Shown: positions 9,142 through 18,940, counted from the first letter of the stretch. The stretch: DNA of 64,000 nucleotides from Flavipsychrobacter sp. (GCA_031292525.1 JARLGY010000053.1:62001-126000), one strand, 5' to 3'. Notes: a model not told the origin generated them from the letters alone. Translations and numbers: made by a program.

Positions 9142-9323
9142 TATTATCTATTGTGGTAAAGATAGCAAATCATCTGCTTTTGATAGAATGCCACTTTTAG
9201 CACTAATTATAATAGGGTAAACGGTGTGCTCCATTTAATATTATGTATTGCAGATCATTTTAAGCGTGAATTGATCTTTGCATTGATTTGAGGACGAAAC
9301 ATGGCAATAATTTTCCCAGACGG

Positions 9324-9355
9324 TTGAAAAATATCGCTCAAGGCGATTAATTTTG
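9324..9355 (+). promoter_or_regulatory. Bacteroidota-type promoter for the gene at 9380
   Basis: A -33 TTG at 9324-9326 and a perfect -7 TAATTTTG at 9348-9355, separated by 21 bp. The predicted transcript start falls about 20 bases before the ATG at 9380. Confidence 0.6.
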
Positions 9356-9379
9356 TAATCTGCTAAAAAAAGTAAATAG

Positions 9380-9868
9380 ATGCGCTTTCAGCTTTTTCTC
9401 TTATTGTTTTGCATTCTTGGATGGCATTCAAACGCGAATGGCCAGGCCAAAACAGATAAGAATACTACCATAAAATGGCTGACAGATAAAATAAACCGAT
9501 ATGGTTTGAGGGTGGATGTTTCAGACAATCTAGACCAAGCCTTTGAGTACAGCAGGGTAACCGGAGACAAACACCACCCGGTGCTAGTAGAACGTATTGA
9601 ATACAGTACCAACTATGAAGAGGATTACGTACACTTTGACGAAGTATCGGGAGTGGATTCTGTATATGACGCGACCAATGTAATACCTGACGCGTTAAAA
9701 CTTACTGCCCGCACAGCAGACAAATCTACAATGAGCAATATGCATTTTGGAACTGCGGTATTACGGCTTGATTGGAATGCAGAACCGGGATTATATAGCA
9801 GAATGCTAAAGGCATTTAAAGCTTTGGCGGAATATAATTACGGGGGTACTACAGCCGAGGCTTATTAA
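9380..9868 (+). CDS. Hypothetical exported protein
   Basis: A 162-residue protein with an N-terminal signal peptide (FQLFLLLFCILGWHSNANG, likely cut before QAKTD). The mature part is polar and acidic, with no family I can name. Blocks such as KWLTDKINRYGLRVDVS and ALKAFKALAEYNYGG suggest a small alpha/beta domain. It has its own well-formed promoter (9324-9355) and converges with a small leftward gene; an imperfect hairpin at 9872-9904 lies between the two ends. Function unknown. Confidence 0.7.
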   Translation: MRFQLFLLLFCILGWHSNANGQAKTDKNTTIKWLTDKINRYGLRVDVSDNLDQAFEYSRVTGDKHHPVLVERIEYSTNYEEDYVHFDEVSGVDSVYDATNVIPDALKLTARTADKSTMSNMHFGTAVLRLDWNAEPGLYSRMLKAFKALAEYNYGGTTAEAY

Positions 9869-9871
9869 AAA

Positions 9872-9904
9872 AACAACTACAGGTGTTAAGCAACAGCCTG
9901 CAGT
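9872..9904. terminator. Imperfect hairpin between convergent genes
   Basis: Arms ACAACTACAGG and CCTGCAGTTGT pair at 10 of 11 positions and are preceded by a run of A residues, so it could end leftward transcription and weakly rightward transcription. The right arm overlaps the last codons of the small leftward gene. Confidence 0.4.
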
Positions 9905-10059
9905 TGTTGTAATGTCATTCTGATATCTCTTTTTACTATCCTGCTACGGCTGAGCTCAATAGTAGCTTTCAGGAATGTGGCCAGGTCAGCTTGAGTTGGA
10001 CTCTGGAAGATTTTTCTTGCCTTGCATTTTTTCAGGTATTGGATGGTACGATACTTCAT
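9886..10059 (-). CDS. Small basic protein, 57 residues
   Basis: An open frame of 57 codons plus stop (ATG at 10059, TAA at 9886) that reads as a plausible protein: MKYRTIQYLKKCKARKIFQS at the start and RMTLQQLQAVA at the end. It is strongly basic, with a central acidic-amphipathic stretch (TQADLATFLKATIELS). There is no signal peptide or membrane segment. It fills an otherwise empty interval and its codon use looks like that of its neighbours. It could be a small DNA- or RNA-binding protein, but that is a guess from charge only. Confidence 0.5.
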   Translation of the reverse strand: MKYRTIQYLKKCKARKIFQSPTQADLATFLKATIELSRSRIVKRDIRMTLQQLQAVA

Positions 10060-10107
10060 GATAATGGTGTTTTATAAAAGTGTATCATAAAAAGTCGTGC
10101 CAACTTT

Positions 10108-10512
10108 TCAATCCTTATTGTGCTCCTCATTATTTAGTTGTTCTTCCTTAATGTTGGCCTCCATTTTTTCCACCTTTATGCCCATACGCAGGAAACCAAA
10201 CAAGCTCATATATATGTTGGCTATCCATACAAGTGCAAAACCACCTATGAGGTATCCCCGCCAGTCGGCATATAACAGGTGGTATGACGTAATGATGAGG
10301 AATAATATAGTGACATAATGACTAAAACAATACTCACATGTAAAGAGGTAAAAAAATTTTCTTTCCAGTAATGTTTTCCCGGTTTTGCTGCGACCTACAC
10401 AATATTCGCGAGGTTCCCTGAATACCTCTTCGTGTGTTACGGTCCAGGCAATACATGCAATAGGTATAGCAAGTATAAACAACCAAAGTAACTGTATTCC
10501 GTATGTTGGCAT
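10108..10512 (-). CDS. Small polytopic membrane protein of unknown function
   Basis: A 134-residue protein with three hydrophobic segments (about 7-25, 62-82 and 86-108) and a charged C-terminal tail (KVEKMEANIKEEQLNNEEHN) likely to be cytoplasmic. A CEYCFSHY motif sits just before the second segment, and a CVGRSKTGKTLLERKFF loop precedes it; the resemblance to a P-loop is superficial. I do not recognise the family. It is followed by the 57-residue gene on the same strand, 48 bp away. Confidence 0.7.
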   Translation of the reverse strand: MPTYGIQLLWLFILAIPIACIAWTVTHEEVFREPREYCVGRSKTGKTLLERKFFYLFTCEYCFSHYVTILFLIITSYHLLYADWRGYLIGGFALVWIANIYMSLFGFLRMGIKVEKMEANIKEEQLNNEEHNKD

Positions 10513-10618
10513 TAGTTAACGTTTAAATATATATTATAAATAGCGCGCCACGAATGTACAAGCCTTTTGGTGTTTGACTGTATTCTATACCGATGATGAG
10601 TGTCATCTAATTCTAAAA

Positions 10619-10649
10619 TTGACACATTCCCCAAATCAAGTTAACTTTG
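10619..10649 (+). promoter_or_regulatory. Promoter of gcvP
   Basis: TTG at 10619-10621, 20-bp spacer, then a perfect -7 element TAACTTTG at 10642-10649. This predicts a leader of about 30 bases before the gcvP ATG at 10687, too short to hold a glycine riboswitch. Confidence 0.65.
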
Positions 10650-10686
10650 CACATCTTTTAATTTTTTTAGTTTTCTATCCTTTTAT

Positions 10687-13557
10687 ATGAGTTTGTTTTC
10701 CAATCAGAACCAGGAGTTCACACACCGCCATATAGGGCCGGGTGCACAGGACACACAGGAAATGCTGCATACCATAGGCGTAACCGGCATGGAAGAATTA
10801 ATAGGCAACACTGTTCCTGCGGCCATACGTATGGACCACGACCTGAACTTGCCTGATGGCATAAGCGAGGCCGAGTACTTGCGCAGCCTGAAAGAAATAT
10901 CCCTGAAAAATAAAGTATTTAAAACATATATAGGGCAAGGTTATTACGATAACAATACCCCCAGCGTAATACAGCGCAACCTGTTTGAAAACCCAGGATG
11001 GTACACACAATACACGCCATACCAGGCTGAAATAGCCCAGGGACGCCTGGAAAGCCTGCTGAATTTCCAAACTATGGTGTGCGACCTTACCGGACTGCCA
11101 CTGGCAAATGCATCCCTGCTGGATGAAGCATCGTCTGCAGCTGAAGCTATGGCTATGTTTTTCCATACCCTGAACAAGGACCATGAAAACCCTACCCGCC
11201 ATAGGTTTTTTGTAGATAAGGATGTTTTTCCACAAACTATAGATGTGGTGATTACGCGTGCCCTGCCATTGCATATTGAAGTAGTTGAAGGCGATTTTAA
11301 AACAGCTGTTTTAGATGAAACTTACTTCGGCGCATTGGTGCAATATCCTAACGATAAAGGAAGTATTGAAGATTACAGGGGTTTTATAACTAAGGTACAT
11401 AGCCACGGCGCTTATGTGGCCATGGCTACAGACCTGCTGGCCCTTACACTACTTACCCCTCCGGGTGAACTGGGTGCCGATGTAGCCCTTGGTAACTCGC
11501 AAAGGTTTGGCGTACCACTTGGTTTTGGTGGCCCGCACGCAGCATTCTTCTCTACCACAGACGATTTTAAACGCCAGATACCTGGTCGTATAATAGGTAT
11601 AAGTGTAGATGCACAGGGTAACCGCGCACTGCGCATGGCGCTGCAAACCCGTGAGCAACACATCAAACGCGAAAAAGCAACTTCTAATATTTGTACAGCA
11701 CAGGCATTACTGGCCAATATGGCGGCTATGTATGCTGTGTATCATGGCCCGGATGGGCTGAAAGATATAGCAAAACGTGTGGCGCTGTTGGCGCAAAGCC
11801 TGGGCGAAGCGCTGAAAGGCGGCGGCTATAAAGTGCGCAATACGCAATACTTTGATACCGTAGTTATAGACACAGACAACGTAACCCACATACGCGCGCA
11901 TGCCGAAAAGCATGAGCTTAACTTCCGTTACTATAATAATGAAACATTAGGCATATCGCTGGATGAAACAACCACTATACACGATGTACGCACCATACTT
12001 GAAGTGTTTGGAATCAACTCTTCTGCACTGCATATAAATAAAGACATACTGCATACCATACCTAGCCACCTGGTGCGCACATCAGAATTCCTGACACAGC
12101 AGGTATTTAATAGCCACCACAGTGAAACGCAGATGATGCGCTACCTGAAGTTGCTTGAAAATAAAGACTTGAGCCTGAACACCAGCATGATATCGCTGGG
12201 ATCTTGCACTATGAAGCTGAATGCTGCTACAGAAATGGCACCGCTGAGCTGGGCACATTGGGGTAAAATGCATCCGTTCGCGCCAAAATCGCAAACGGAA
12301 GGCTACCAGCAGATGTGTACAGAGCTGGAACAATACCTGTGTGCAATAACTGCTTTTGATGCCTGCAGTCTGCAGCCCAACAGCGGTGCACAAGGCGAAT
12401 ATGCCGGTTTGCTTACCATACGTAACTTCCATGAAGCGCATGGCCAGGGGCATAGGAACGTGATACTGATACCAATATCTGCACATGGTACTAACCCTGC
12501 ATCGGCAGTGATGGCAGGCTACAAAGTGGTAGTGGTAAAGGCACTTGAGAATGGTTACATAGATGTTGAAGACCTTAAATTAAAGGCCATACAGCACTCT
12601 AACAACCTGGCCGGTATCATGATCACTTATCCATCTACCTACGGTGTGTATGAAGAAAGCGTAAAAGATATTACCCAGATAGTACATGAGCACGGCGGAC
12701 AGGTGTATATGGACGGTGCCAACATGAACGCACAGGTGGGTCTTACAGCTCCCGGCCTCATCGGCGCCGATGTTTGTCACCTGAATCTACACAAGACATT
12801 TGCTATACCGCATGGCGGTGGCGGACCCGGCATGGGACCTATATGCGTAAAACAGCACCTTGCGCCTTTCTTACCAGGCCACGTGTTTGATACAGAAGGT
12901 GAAGATGCAAATGCAGTATCTGCAGCCCCTTATGGTTCTGCAAGCATCCTGCTTATATCTTATGCCTATATTAAAATGCTGGGCGTACATGGTGTACGTA
13001 AGGCTACTGAATACGCTATACTGAATGCCAACTACATGCGTGCCCGTCTTAAAGACGATTACGAAATACTGTACACCGGCGTTAACGGTACTTGCGCCCA
13101 CGAATTTATAGTTGACCTGCGCCCTTTTAAAAAGAGTGCAGAAATAGAAGCAGAAGATATAGCTAAGCGCCTTATAGACTACGGTTTCCATGCGCCTACT
13201 ATGAGTTTCCCTGTTGCTGGCACTATAATGATAGAGCCGACGGAAAGCGAAGACAAAGCTGAACTGGACCGCTTTTGTGATGCACTACTGAGCATACGTG
13301 AAGAAATACGCGCAGTGGAAAATGGTACTGCCAACAAAACTGATAATCCGCTGAAGAACGCGCCACACACACAAAGTGTAATAACTGCAGACGAGTGGAA
13401 CCACGCCTACACCAGGCAGCAGGCAGCCTTCCCGTTACAATATGTAAAACACAACAAGTTCTGGCCGTCTGTAGCTCGTGTAAACAACACCTATGGCGAC
13501 CGTAACCTGGTATGTACCTGCGAACCTACAGAAGCCTATATGGAAGCTGAAGGATAA
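10687..13557 (+). CDS. gcvP: Glycine dehydrogenase (decarboxylating), P-protein of the glycine cleavage system
   Basis: PLP enzyme that decarboxylates glycine and passes the aminomethyl group to the lipoyl H-protein. At 956 residues it is the single-chain form (the alpha and beta subunits of other lineages fused). N-terminal block [17 protein letters not shown]; in the C-terminal half the PLP lysine is Lys703 in [20 protein letters not shown]. The glycine-rich loop and the C-terminal [12 protein letters not shown] are as in the family. It is monocistronic here: own promoter at 10619-10649 and a strong terminator at 13581-13614. gcvH and gcvT are not in the window. Confidence 0.97.
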   Translation: MSLFSNQNQEFTHRHIGPGAQDTQEMLHTIGVTGMEELIGNTVPAAIRMDHDLNLPDGISEAEYLRSLKEISLKNKVFKTYIGQGYYDNNTPSVIQRNLFENPGWYTQYTPYQAEIAQGRLESLLNFQTMVCDLTGLPLANASLLDEASSAAEAMAMFFHTLNKDHENPTRHRFFVDKDVFPQTIDVVITRALPLHIEVVEGDFKTAVLDETYFGALVQYPNDKGSIEDYRGFITKVHSHGAYVAMATDLLALTLLTPPGELGADVALGNSQRFGVPLGFGGPHAAFFSTTDDFKRQIPGRIIGISVDAQGNRALRMALQTREQHIKREKATSNICTAQALLANMAAMYAVYHGPDGLKDIAKRVALLAQSLGEALKGGGYKVRNTQYFDTVVIDTDNVTHIRAHAEKHELNFRYYNNETLGISLDETTTIHDVRTILEVFGINSSALHINKDILHTIPSHLVRTSEFLTQQVFNSHHSETQMMRYLKLLENKDLSLNTSMISLGSCTMKLNAATEMAPLSWAHWGKMHPFAPKSQTEGYQQMCTELEQYLCAITAFDACSLQPNSGAQGEYAGLLTIRNFHEAHGQGHRNVILIPISAHGTNPASAVMAGYKVVVVKALENGYIDVEDLKLKAIQHSNNLAGIMITYPSTYGVYEESVKDITQIVHEHGGQVYMDGANMNAQVGLTAPGLIGADVCHLNLHKTFAIPHGGGGPGMGPICVKQHLAPFLPGHVFDTEGEDANAVSAAPYGSASILLISYAYIKMLGVHGVRKATEYAILNANYMRARLKDDYEILYTGVNGTCAHEFIVDLRPFKKSAEIEAEDIAKRLIDYGFHAPTMSFPVAGTIMIEPTESEDKAELDRFCDALLSIREEIRAVENGTANKTDNPLKNAPHTQSVITADEWNHAYTRQQAAFPLQYVKHNKFWPSVARVNNTYGDRNLVCTCEPTEAYMEAEG

Positions 13558-13580
13558 AAATAACGCGAAAATCGTAAAAG

Positions 13581-13614
13581 AAAAGACCCGCTCACAACGC
13601 GGGTCTTTTCTTTT
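13581..13614. terminator. Terminator after gcvP
   Basis: Perfect stem AAAAGACCCGC / GCGGGTCTTTT with a 7-base loop, followed by CTTTT. The A-rich left flank makes it usable from either side, and the next gene converges on it. Confidence 0.85.
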
Positions 13615-13707
13615 ATAAACGACGTTCCATATCTTCTGAAGGATGTGGCACTAAAAGTAATTCCAACTGGCGTGGGTGGCCCGATGGCTCACATATATGA
13701 GACGATC

Positions 13708-14169
13708 CTAAGCCTTGCGTATTTTTGATGATTCTATTTTTTGCACTATCTCATCATGTATACCTTTAGAGATAGAACTCATATCCAGAACATACTTAGT
13801 ATGTGAGTAAAGATATTTAAATCTGTATTTTTTGTTGGCTATTTCAAATCGATAAAACTGAAGGCCGGTGCTTAATTGAAATAGATAGCAGTCGATATTA
13901 AAGTCTCTGTAATTGCTAAACGGATATTCCTTTTTGTAGCGCTTAATAATTATCGCATCTTTCTCTTCATCAAAAAAGATCTCATGGTCAAAGAAATTCA
14001 GATAGATGTTCAGTGCTAATAAAAAGCAACTGATCAATGCACATATAACAAGCTGTAACAAGTTTTCCTTTCCAGACCAACCAACAAGTAAAACAATATC
14101 CATTGGAAAAGATGTGATAACAAATCCTGCTATCCTATTCGTCAAGTTGTTTTTACTGATCTTGATCAT
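13708..14169 (-). CDS. Hypothetical membrane-anchored protein
   Basis: A 153-residue protein from the ATG at 14169 (MIKISKNNLTNR); a TTG seven codons upstream is in frame but less likely. Two hydrophobic segments (~15-32 and ~39-60) are followed by a ~90-residue soluble tail rich in Tyr, Phe, Lys and Asp (EEKDAIIIKRYKKEYPFSNY). The layout resembles small PH-like membrane proteins, but I cannot name a family. Base composition is more AT-rich than that of the neighbouring gcvP and mfd. Confidence 0.65.
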   Translation of the reverse strand: MIKISKNNLTNRIAGFVITSFPMDIVLLVGWSGKENLLQLVICALISCFLLALNIYLNFFDHEIFFDEEKDAIIIKRYKKEYPFSNYRDFNIDCYLFQLSTGLQFYRFEIANKKYRFKYLYSHTKYVLDMSSISKGIHDEIVQKIESSKIRKA

Positions 14170-14202
14170 TTCGTTCAGTTTTGTTGACAAGCGGTGTCAC
14201 GC

Positions 14203-14451
14203 CTACCGCTTCTTCACCACCTCTTCAATAACATCGCTCACTGCCAATACCAAACCATAAGGTACCTGTATGGGGTTCTCCGGGTCTGGCACCATATCGT
14301 AGCGGCCAAGCTCGGTCCAGGTCATATAGAAACGGGGAAGGTTTTTTACGTTCACTTCAAAGTAAGTACCATCCTGCCGCACCTCTGGTATTATGGCTGC
14401 AAAGGTCGACTTGCCGTCGTAAAAAATGCGCTTTGTAAAATTGCGGGCCAT
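14203..14451 (-). CDS. Conserved-looking small cytoplasmic protein
   Basis: An 82-residue protein from the ATG at 14451 (MARNFTKRIFYDGKS); an upstream in-frame ATG at 14472 is possible. There is no signal or membrane segment. The sequence reads as a compact alpha/beta fold with YFEVNVKNLPRFYMTWTEL and a C-terminal helix LVLAVSDVIEEVVKKR. I have no family name for it. It lies 33 bp upstream of the membrane-anchored protein gene at 13708-14169 on the same strand and may be co-transcribed with it. Confidence 0.65.
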   Translation of the reverse strand: MARNFTKRIFYDGKSTFAAIIPEVRQDGTYFEVNVKNLPRFYMTWTELGRYDMVPDPENPIQVPYGLVLAVSDVIEEVVKKR

Positions 14452-14507
14452 GCCGCAAAGGTAATGTGCCATGATATGCGGCAGCGCAGTCTGGAGAAAA
14501 ATGTTGA

Positions 14508-14801
14508 TTATTTCCTGAACAGGTTTACTATGCGTAATAAGCCATCTATACTCACCTCTACAGACCTTAAGCCCATGTGCGAAGATAAAAAGATGCCTGT
14601 ATGCGGTATGTTGGGCACTATAGTAGTATCAACACGGGGCAGGGCATGCACTTTCATGTTAACACTAAAAGCCTGGCTGGTAGCTACTGCACTAGCTATA
14701 TCATCTTTATACAAAGCCAGCAAGCACACTGAATACAAAGCTGCAGCCCATAAAAAAGACTTGCCTGCAAAAACAAAGACCTTAGAGTACCTGCTTTTCA
14801 T
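14508..14801 (-). CDS. Hypothetical small membrane protein
   Basis: A 97-residue frame starting at ATG 14801 with a basic N-terminus (MKSRYSKVFVFAGK) and one hydrophobic segment (SFLWAAALYSVCLLAL, ~15-30), which may be an uncleaved signal anchor. The remainder is polar with no known motif. An antisense frame also spans this interval, but the leftward one has the more natural start and composition and agrees in direction with its neighbours. Function unknown. Confidence 0.5.
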   Translation of the reverse strand: MKSRYSKVFVFAGKSFLWAAALYSVCLLALYKDDIASAVATSQAFSVNMKVHALPRVDTTIVPNIPHTGIFLSSHMGLRSVEVSIDGLLRIVNLFRK

Positions 14802-14856
14802 ATATGAAGCTTAGGCAATAAAGATAGGAAATAATTAATTATGAAAGCAAAAAGTA

Positions 14857-17800
14857 TTAACGTGTTTCAACCACTTCCTCTTTCTTCAGCGCTTGTAGAA
14901 AACGCAACACTGCGCTCATGTCCTTCATCTTATCTACCAGCAGCATAAAATTCTTCCCTACTTGCTTCAGGCGGGCATTGTTTGTGCGGGTTTGTATGTA
15001 CTGCATGATGTATTTAAAAGTCTCCGACTCAAAATAAGGCGAATCTGGGTTGCTGACAAAGTAAAGGCGTACACTCTCATTTTTCATGATGAGCTTTTCA
15101 AAACCAAGTTCGCAGGCCAGCTGGCGGCAACGCAGGGTGGTGAACAAGTCTTTTACCTGTTGCGGTATGGGTCCGAAGCGGTCTGTAAGTTCGGTAGCAA
15201 AGGCAACCATTTGCTCTTCGGTCTCCAGGTTATCCAATTGAGAATACAAGGATAAACGCTCGGTGATATTAGCTACATAGGTATCGGGTATTAATATTTC
15301 AAGGTCGGTATCTACAGCGCAGTCACTCACAAAATCTCTTTTGCGGTCCATCTCTTCACTAAATACATCTTTGAAATCTGTGGTCTTCAATTCGCGCATA
15401 GCTTCGTCCAGTATCTTGTGATACATTTCAAAGCCTATTTCTGCTATAAATCCACTTTGCTCGCCACCCAGCATATTACCGGCGCCGCGTATATCCAAGT
15501 CGCGCATAGCTATCTGGAAACCGCTGCCTAGCTCGTTAAATTGCTCCAGTGTTTGTAAACGCTTACGGCTATCGTTGGGCAGAGTACTTAATGGTGGGGC
15601 TAATAAATAACAGAACGCTTTTTTGTTACTTCGGCCTACTCGTCCACGCAACTGGTGCAGATCGCTTAGGCCAAACTGGTGGGCATTATTGATGATAATG
15701 GTATTGGCATTGGCAATATCCACACCACTTTCTACTATGTTGGTACAGCACAGTACATCGTACTTGCGCTCTATAAAGTTGAACAGGGCTTCTTCCAGTT
15801 TGTGACCTTCCATTTGTCCGTGGGCCATACCTATCTCCAGGTCGGGACACAGATTGCGCAACAGGTTTGCCATCTCTGGCAGGCTCTGTACACGGTTGTG
15901 TATAAAATATACCTGGCCGCCACGTTCGGTCTCAAAATAAATAGCTTCGCGCAGGGCATATTCATCAAACACAAGTACCTCTGTATGCACCGGCTGGCGG
16001 TTGGGTGGCGGTGTATTGATGATACTCATATCGCGTGCATTCATTAGCGAGAATTGCAGGGTACGCGGAATGGGGGTTGCAGTAAGGGTGAGGGTATCTA
16101 CGTTAGCTTTTAGCTCACGCAGCTTTTCTTTGGCGGTTACGCCAAATTTCTGCTCTTCATCTATTATGAGTATCCCAAGGTCTTTAAACTTTGCATCCTT
16201 GCTTAGTATGCCATGGGTACCTATCAGTATATCTATTTTACCTTCTTCCAGTCTTTTAAACGTCTCTTTCTTTTCCTTCGCCGATTTAAAACGGTTGATG
16301 TAATCTACCGTACAAGGGAAATCTTTCAGGCGTTCTTTAAACGTTTGGTAATGCTGGAATGCTAATATGGTAGTGGGGACCAGTACCGCTGCCTGCTTGC
16401 TATCGGCAACACTTTTAAAGGCTGCGCGTATAGCTATTTCCGTTTTGCCAAAGCCCACATCGCCGCACACCAGCCTGTCCATAGGCGATGGTGATTCCAT
16501 ATCTCTTTTCACGTCTACAGTAGCCTTGCTCTGGTCGGGGGTATCCTCATAAAAGAACGAAGCTTCCAGTTCCGTTTGCATATAGCTATCGGGCGAGTGT
16601 GCAAAGCCTTGCGATGCTTTGCGACGGGCGTACAGTTTTATCAGGTCAGCGGCGATATCTTTTACCTGCTTCTTGGTCTTGTTCTTTAGCTTCTCCCATG
16701 CATCGCTACCCAGCTTGTTCACCTTAGGTACACTACCTTCCTTACCAGTGTACTTGCTTATTTTGTGCAGGCTGTTGATGTTTACATATAGCACATCATT
16801 ATCGCGGTATATAATGCGTATGGCCTCCTGCATGTTGCCATTTACTTCTATTTTCTGCAGGCCGCTGTACAATCCTACACCGTGGTCAATATGTGTTACG
16901 TAGTCGCCGGGCTGTAGTTCACGCAAGGCACGCAGAGTTAATGCTTTGCCCTTTGTGTAAGCCTGTTTTACATTGTACTTATGGTACCGCTGAAAAATCT
17001 GGTGATCTGTGTAGCAGGCCACTTTCTTTTCATGATCAATAAAACCCTTACTTATAGATGTAGGTACGGGTACAAAATTGATCTTGGCATCCAGGTCTTC
17101 AAAAATGCTTCTCAACCGTTCCAGCTGCTTAGGGTTGTCGGCAAATATATATGGGGTGTAACCGGCCGTGCTGCGCACTTGCAGGTCTTTTATCAGCATG
17201 TTGAACTGGCGGTTGAATACGGGCTGCTCTTCGGTTGCAAACTGTAATGTCGCATCAACCGGGCTACCAGTTATTTTTTCCAGTGAATGGTTGTACCACT
17301 CAATAAGGTGGCGTTGCAGCAATTTCTCTTTCCAGGCATCAGCATATTCAAAGTCAGACCGGTTCAGTTCTTTCAACAACTGTTCATCCTGGTCTATAGC
17401 TACAGTACCTACATTTATGGTTTCAGGCAGGTCGTGCTCCAGCTTACCTATACGGCCAATGGTAAAGTCAAAATCTTTGGCCCATATCACTGTGTTCTCC
17501 GGGAGGAAATCGAGTAAAGAAATTTTCTCCTTGCTGTCAAAATTTGTTTCGATGTTTGGCAATATAGAAACCGAGAGCAACTTCCTTTCAGACAATTGCG
17601 TTTCAGGATTGAATATACGTATGCTGTCCACCTCGTTACCAAATAGTTCTATACGGTATGGGTGTTCATTACCAAAGGAGTAGATATCCAATATACCTCC
17701 GCGCATGGCAAACTGCCCAGGCTCGTACACAAAATCTTCCCTGCGGAAGCCTAGGGTCACAAAAAGATCCAGCAGGGAATCCACCTTTAGCGTTTCCCCA

Positions 17801-18249
17801 ACTTTTATGCTGATCATGTTGCCGGCCAGCGAAGTGGGGTTGACTACCTTTTCAAACAGGGCTTCAGGGTATGTAACCAGTACTTTTTTATGAGTAGTTA
17901 CGTTGCTGAACTTGGTAAGCGCCTCTGTGCGCAGCATAACGTGGCTGCTGTTAAGATCAGTAAAATTACCACTACGCTTAAAGGAATCCGGGAAAAAACA
18001 GATATCCAGTGCATTGGTTAGATGTTCCAGATCATTGTGGAAGTAGGCAGCTTCTTCTTTATCGGTTAAAATAAAAACGTGATTCACGTCTGTAGCCTGC
18101 CAGATGGCAGTAGCAATAAAGTCGATGGAAGAGCCTCTGAGGTTATCCAGGTAAGCCCTGATCTTGTTGTCGGGCAATGAAATGCCAGCCGCTAATTGTT
18201 TTAAGCGGATATCATTTTGATACAAACCCAGCAAAACAGGCAAATTCAT
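14857..18249 (-). CDS. mfd: Transcription-repair coupling factor
   Basis: Large ATP-dependent translocase that removes stalled RNA polymerase at DNA lesions and recruits the UvrA repair machinery. About 1130 residues, normal for Mfd. Visible in order: UvrB-like N-terminal module (FAMRGGILDIYSFG at ~180), RNA-polymerase-interaction domain (GDYVTHIDHGVGLYSG), helicase Walker A VCGDVGFGKTEIAIRAAF, Walker B IIDEEQKFGV, motif III TLTATPIPRTL, motif VI QLRGRVGRS and the TRCF C-terminal domain. The ATG at 18249 is chosen over a TTG at 18258 because the TTG lies inside a perfect promoter -7 element, which would make the message nearly leaderless. Confidence 0.97.
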   Translation of the reverse strand: MNLPVLLGLYQNDIRLKQLAAGISLPDNKIRAYLDNLRGSSIDFIATAIWQATDVNHVFILTDKEEAAYFHNDLEHLTNALDICFFPDSFKRSGNFTDLNSSHVMLRTEALTKFSNVTTHKKVLVTYPEALFEKVVNPTSLAGNMISIKVGETLKVDSLLDLFVTLGFRREDFVYEPGQFAMRGGILDIYSFGNEHPYRIELFGNEVDSIRIFNPETQLSERKLLSVSILPNIETNFDSKEKISLLDFLPENTVIWAKDFDFTIGRIGKLEHDLPETINVGTVAIDQDEQLLKELNRSDFEYADAWKEKLLQRHLIEWYNHSLEKITGSPVDATLQFATEEQPVFNRQFNMLIKDLQVRSTAGYTPYIFADNPKQLERLRSIFEDLDAKINFVPVPTSISKGFIDHEKKVACYTDHQIFQRYHKYNVKQAYTKGKALTLRALRELQPGDYVTHIDHGVGLYSGLQKIEVNGNMQEAIRIIYRDNDVLYVNINSLHKISKYTGKEGSVPKVNKLGSDAWEKLKNKTKKQVKDIAADLIKLYARRKASQGFAHSPDSYMQTELEASFFYEDTPDQSKATVDVKRDMESPSPMDRLVCGDVGFGKTEIAIRAAFKSVADSKQAAVLVPTTILAFQHYQTFKERLKDFPCTVDYINRFKSAKEKKETFKRLEEGKIDILIGTHGILSKDAKFKDLGILIIDEEQKFGVTAKEKLRELKANVDTLTLTATPIPRTLQFSLMNARDMSIINTPPPNRQPVHTEVLVFDEYALREAIYFETERGGQVYFIHNRVQSLPEMANLLRNLCPDLEIGMAHGQMEGHKLEEALFNFIERKYDVLCCTNIVESGVDIANANTIIINNAHQFGLSDLHQLRGRVGRSNKKAFCYLLAPPLSTLPNDSRKRLQTLEQFNELGSGFQIAMRDLDIRGAGNMLGGEQSGFIAEIGFEMYHKILDEAMRELKTTDFKDVFSEEMDRKRDFVSDCAVDTDLEILIPDTYVANITERLSLYSQLDNLETEEQMVAFATELTDRFGPIPQQVKDLFTTLRCRQLACELGFEKLIMKNESVRLYFVSNPDSPYFESETFKYIMQYIQTRTNNARLKQVGKNFMLLVDKMKDMSAVLRFLQALKKEEVVETR

Positions 18250-18255
18250 CCGCCG

Positions 18256-18284
18256 CAAAATTACGAAAAGAAAGGTTGCCGCAA
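18256..18284 (-). promoter_or_regulatory. Putative mfd promoter abutting the start codon
   Basis: On the minus strand a TTG (18284-18282), 18-bp spacer and perfect -7 TAATTTTG (18263-18256). Only six bases separate the -7 element from the mfd ATG at 18249, so transcription would begin at or next to the start codon. Confidence 0.45.
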
Positions 18285-18321
18285 TTGCCGGGATGCACTT
18301 TTATTATTATTTTACACTGGT

Positions 18322-18585
18322 ATGAAACCCATCCTTCTCATTAGTTTGTTATGTATCGCTTCCTGCAAGACGTGGGATGGAGATGATAAAGAGATGTTTT
18401 ACCAGTCGTGCATGGATGATGCAAAGGGTTGGGCCGGCAGTGAAGCCAATGCTAAAACCTATTGCGATTGTGTAATGGAAAAAGTAATGAAGAAATTCCC
18501 CAACGAGAGTGATGCCCTGGAGCATATTGACAGCGTAATAAACGACCCAGAAATACGGAACTGCAAGAAAACCATTGGCAAATAA
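18322..18585 (+). CDS. Small cysteine-containing lipoprotein
   Basis: An 87-residue protein from ATG 18322 with a lipoprotein signal MKPILLISLLCIASC (lipobox CIAS followed by Cys15). The mature part carries further cysteines (FYQSCMDDAKG, TYCDCVMEK, RNCKKTIGK) in a helical, highly charged arrangement common among small Bacteroidota periplasmic lipoproteins. The frame is open upstream, but the signal fixes the start. It is divergent from mfd, whose promoter lies in the shared gap. Function unknown. Confidence 0.75.
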   Translation: MKPILLISLLCIASCKTWDGDDKEMFYQSCMDDAKGWAGSEANAKTYCDCVMEKVMKKFPNESDALEHIDSVINDPEIRNCKKTIGK

Positions 18586-18651
18586 AAAGGATACACAACA
18601 GTGCATAAGCATACTGCTATGTATCCTGAACCTATTAGGTACTAAATATCT

Positions 18652-18807
18652 TTAGTCGATAGAACCTCTCCTTATGAAGCCCAACAGCAGGGAGATGATG
18701 GCCAGTACCAGCAATACGTGTATGATGCTGCCTGCGCTCCATACAAATTCTCCTAATACCCAACCTATAATCAGGATGACTGCGATGATATACAATAGTG
18801 ATCTCAT
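18652..18807 (-). CDS. Lmo0937-type small membrane protein (DUF5670-like)
   Basis: A 51-residue protein from ATG 18807 (MRSLLYIIAVILIIGWVLGE). Two hydrophobic helices are separated by a short Gly/Trp turn (FVWSAGS), ending in LLLGFIRRGS. This layout, with the G-x-x-IHxLLVLAII motif, matches the very short lmo0937 family membrane proteins, often stress-related but without a known mechanism. An in-frame GTG ten codons upstream is a less likely start. Confidence 0.7.
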   Translation of the reverse strand: MRSLLYIIAVILIIGWVLGEFVWSAGSIIHVLLVLAIISLLLGFIRRGSID

Positions 18808-18940
18808 GGTGAAATAGTTTTTTAGTTTGTTTAACACTCAATAAATACTATGCCAAGCAATATAAATGGGACAAAAAAACCAACACCATATAATTAATAA
18901 ATTATATGCCAAAGAAACAGGTGAGCTTTAGGGGAAATAA

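Noticed and set aside
9886-10059. Treating the interval between 9868 and 10108 as empty
   Set aside because: A complete 57-codon frame with good composition occupies it, so I listed it with moderate confidence instead.
10520-10686. A glycine riboswitch before gcvP
   Set aside because: The mapped-looking promoter leaves only ~30 bases of leader, too short for an aptamer.
14194-14814. A rightward 206-codon frame overlapping the small leftward genes
   Set aside because: It overlaps two leftward frames that have better start contexts; the peptide has no domain-like pattern.
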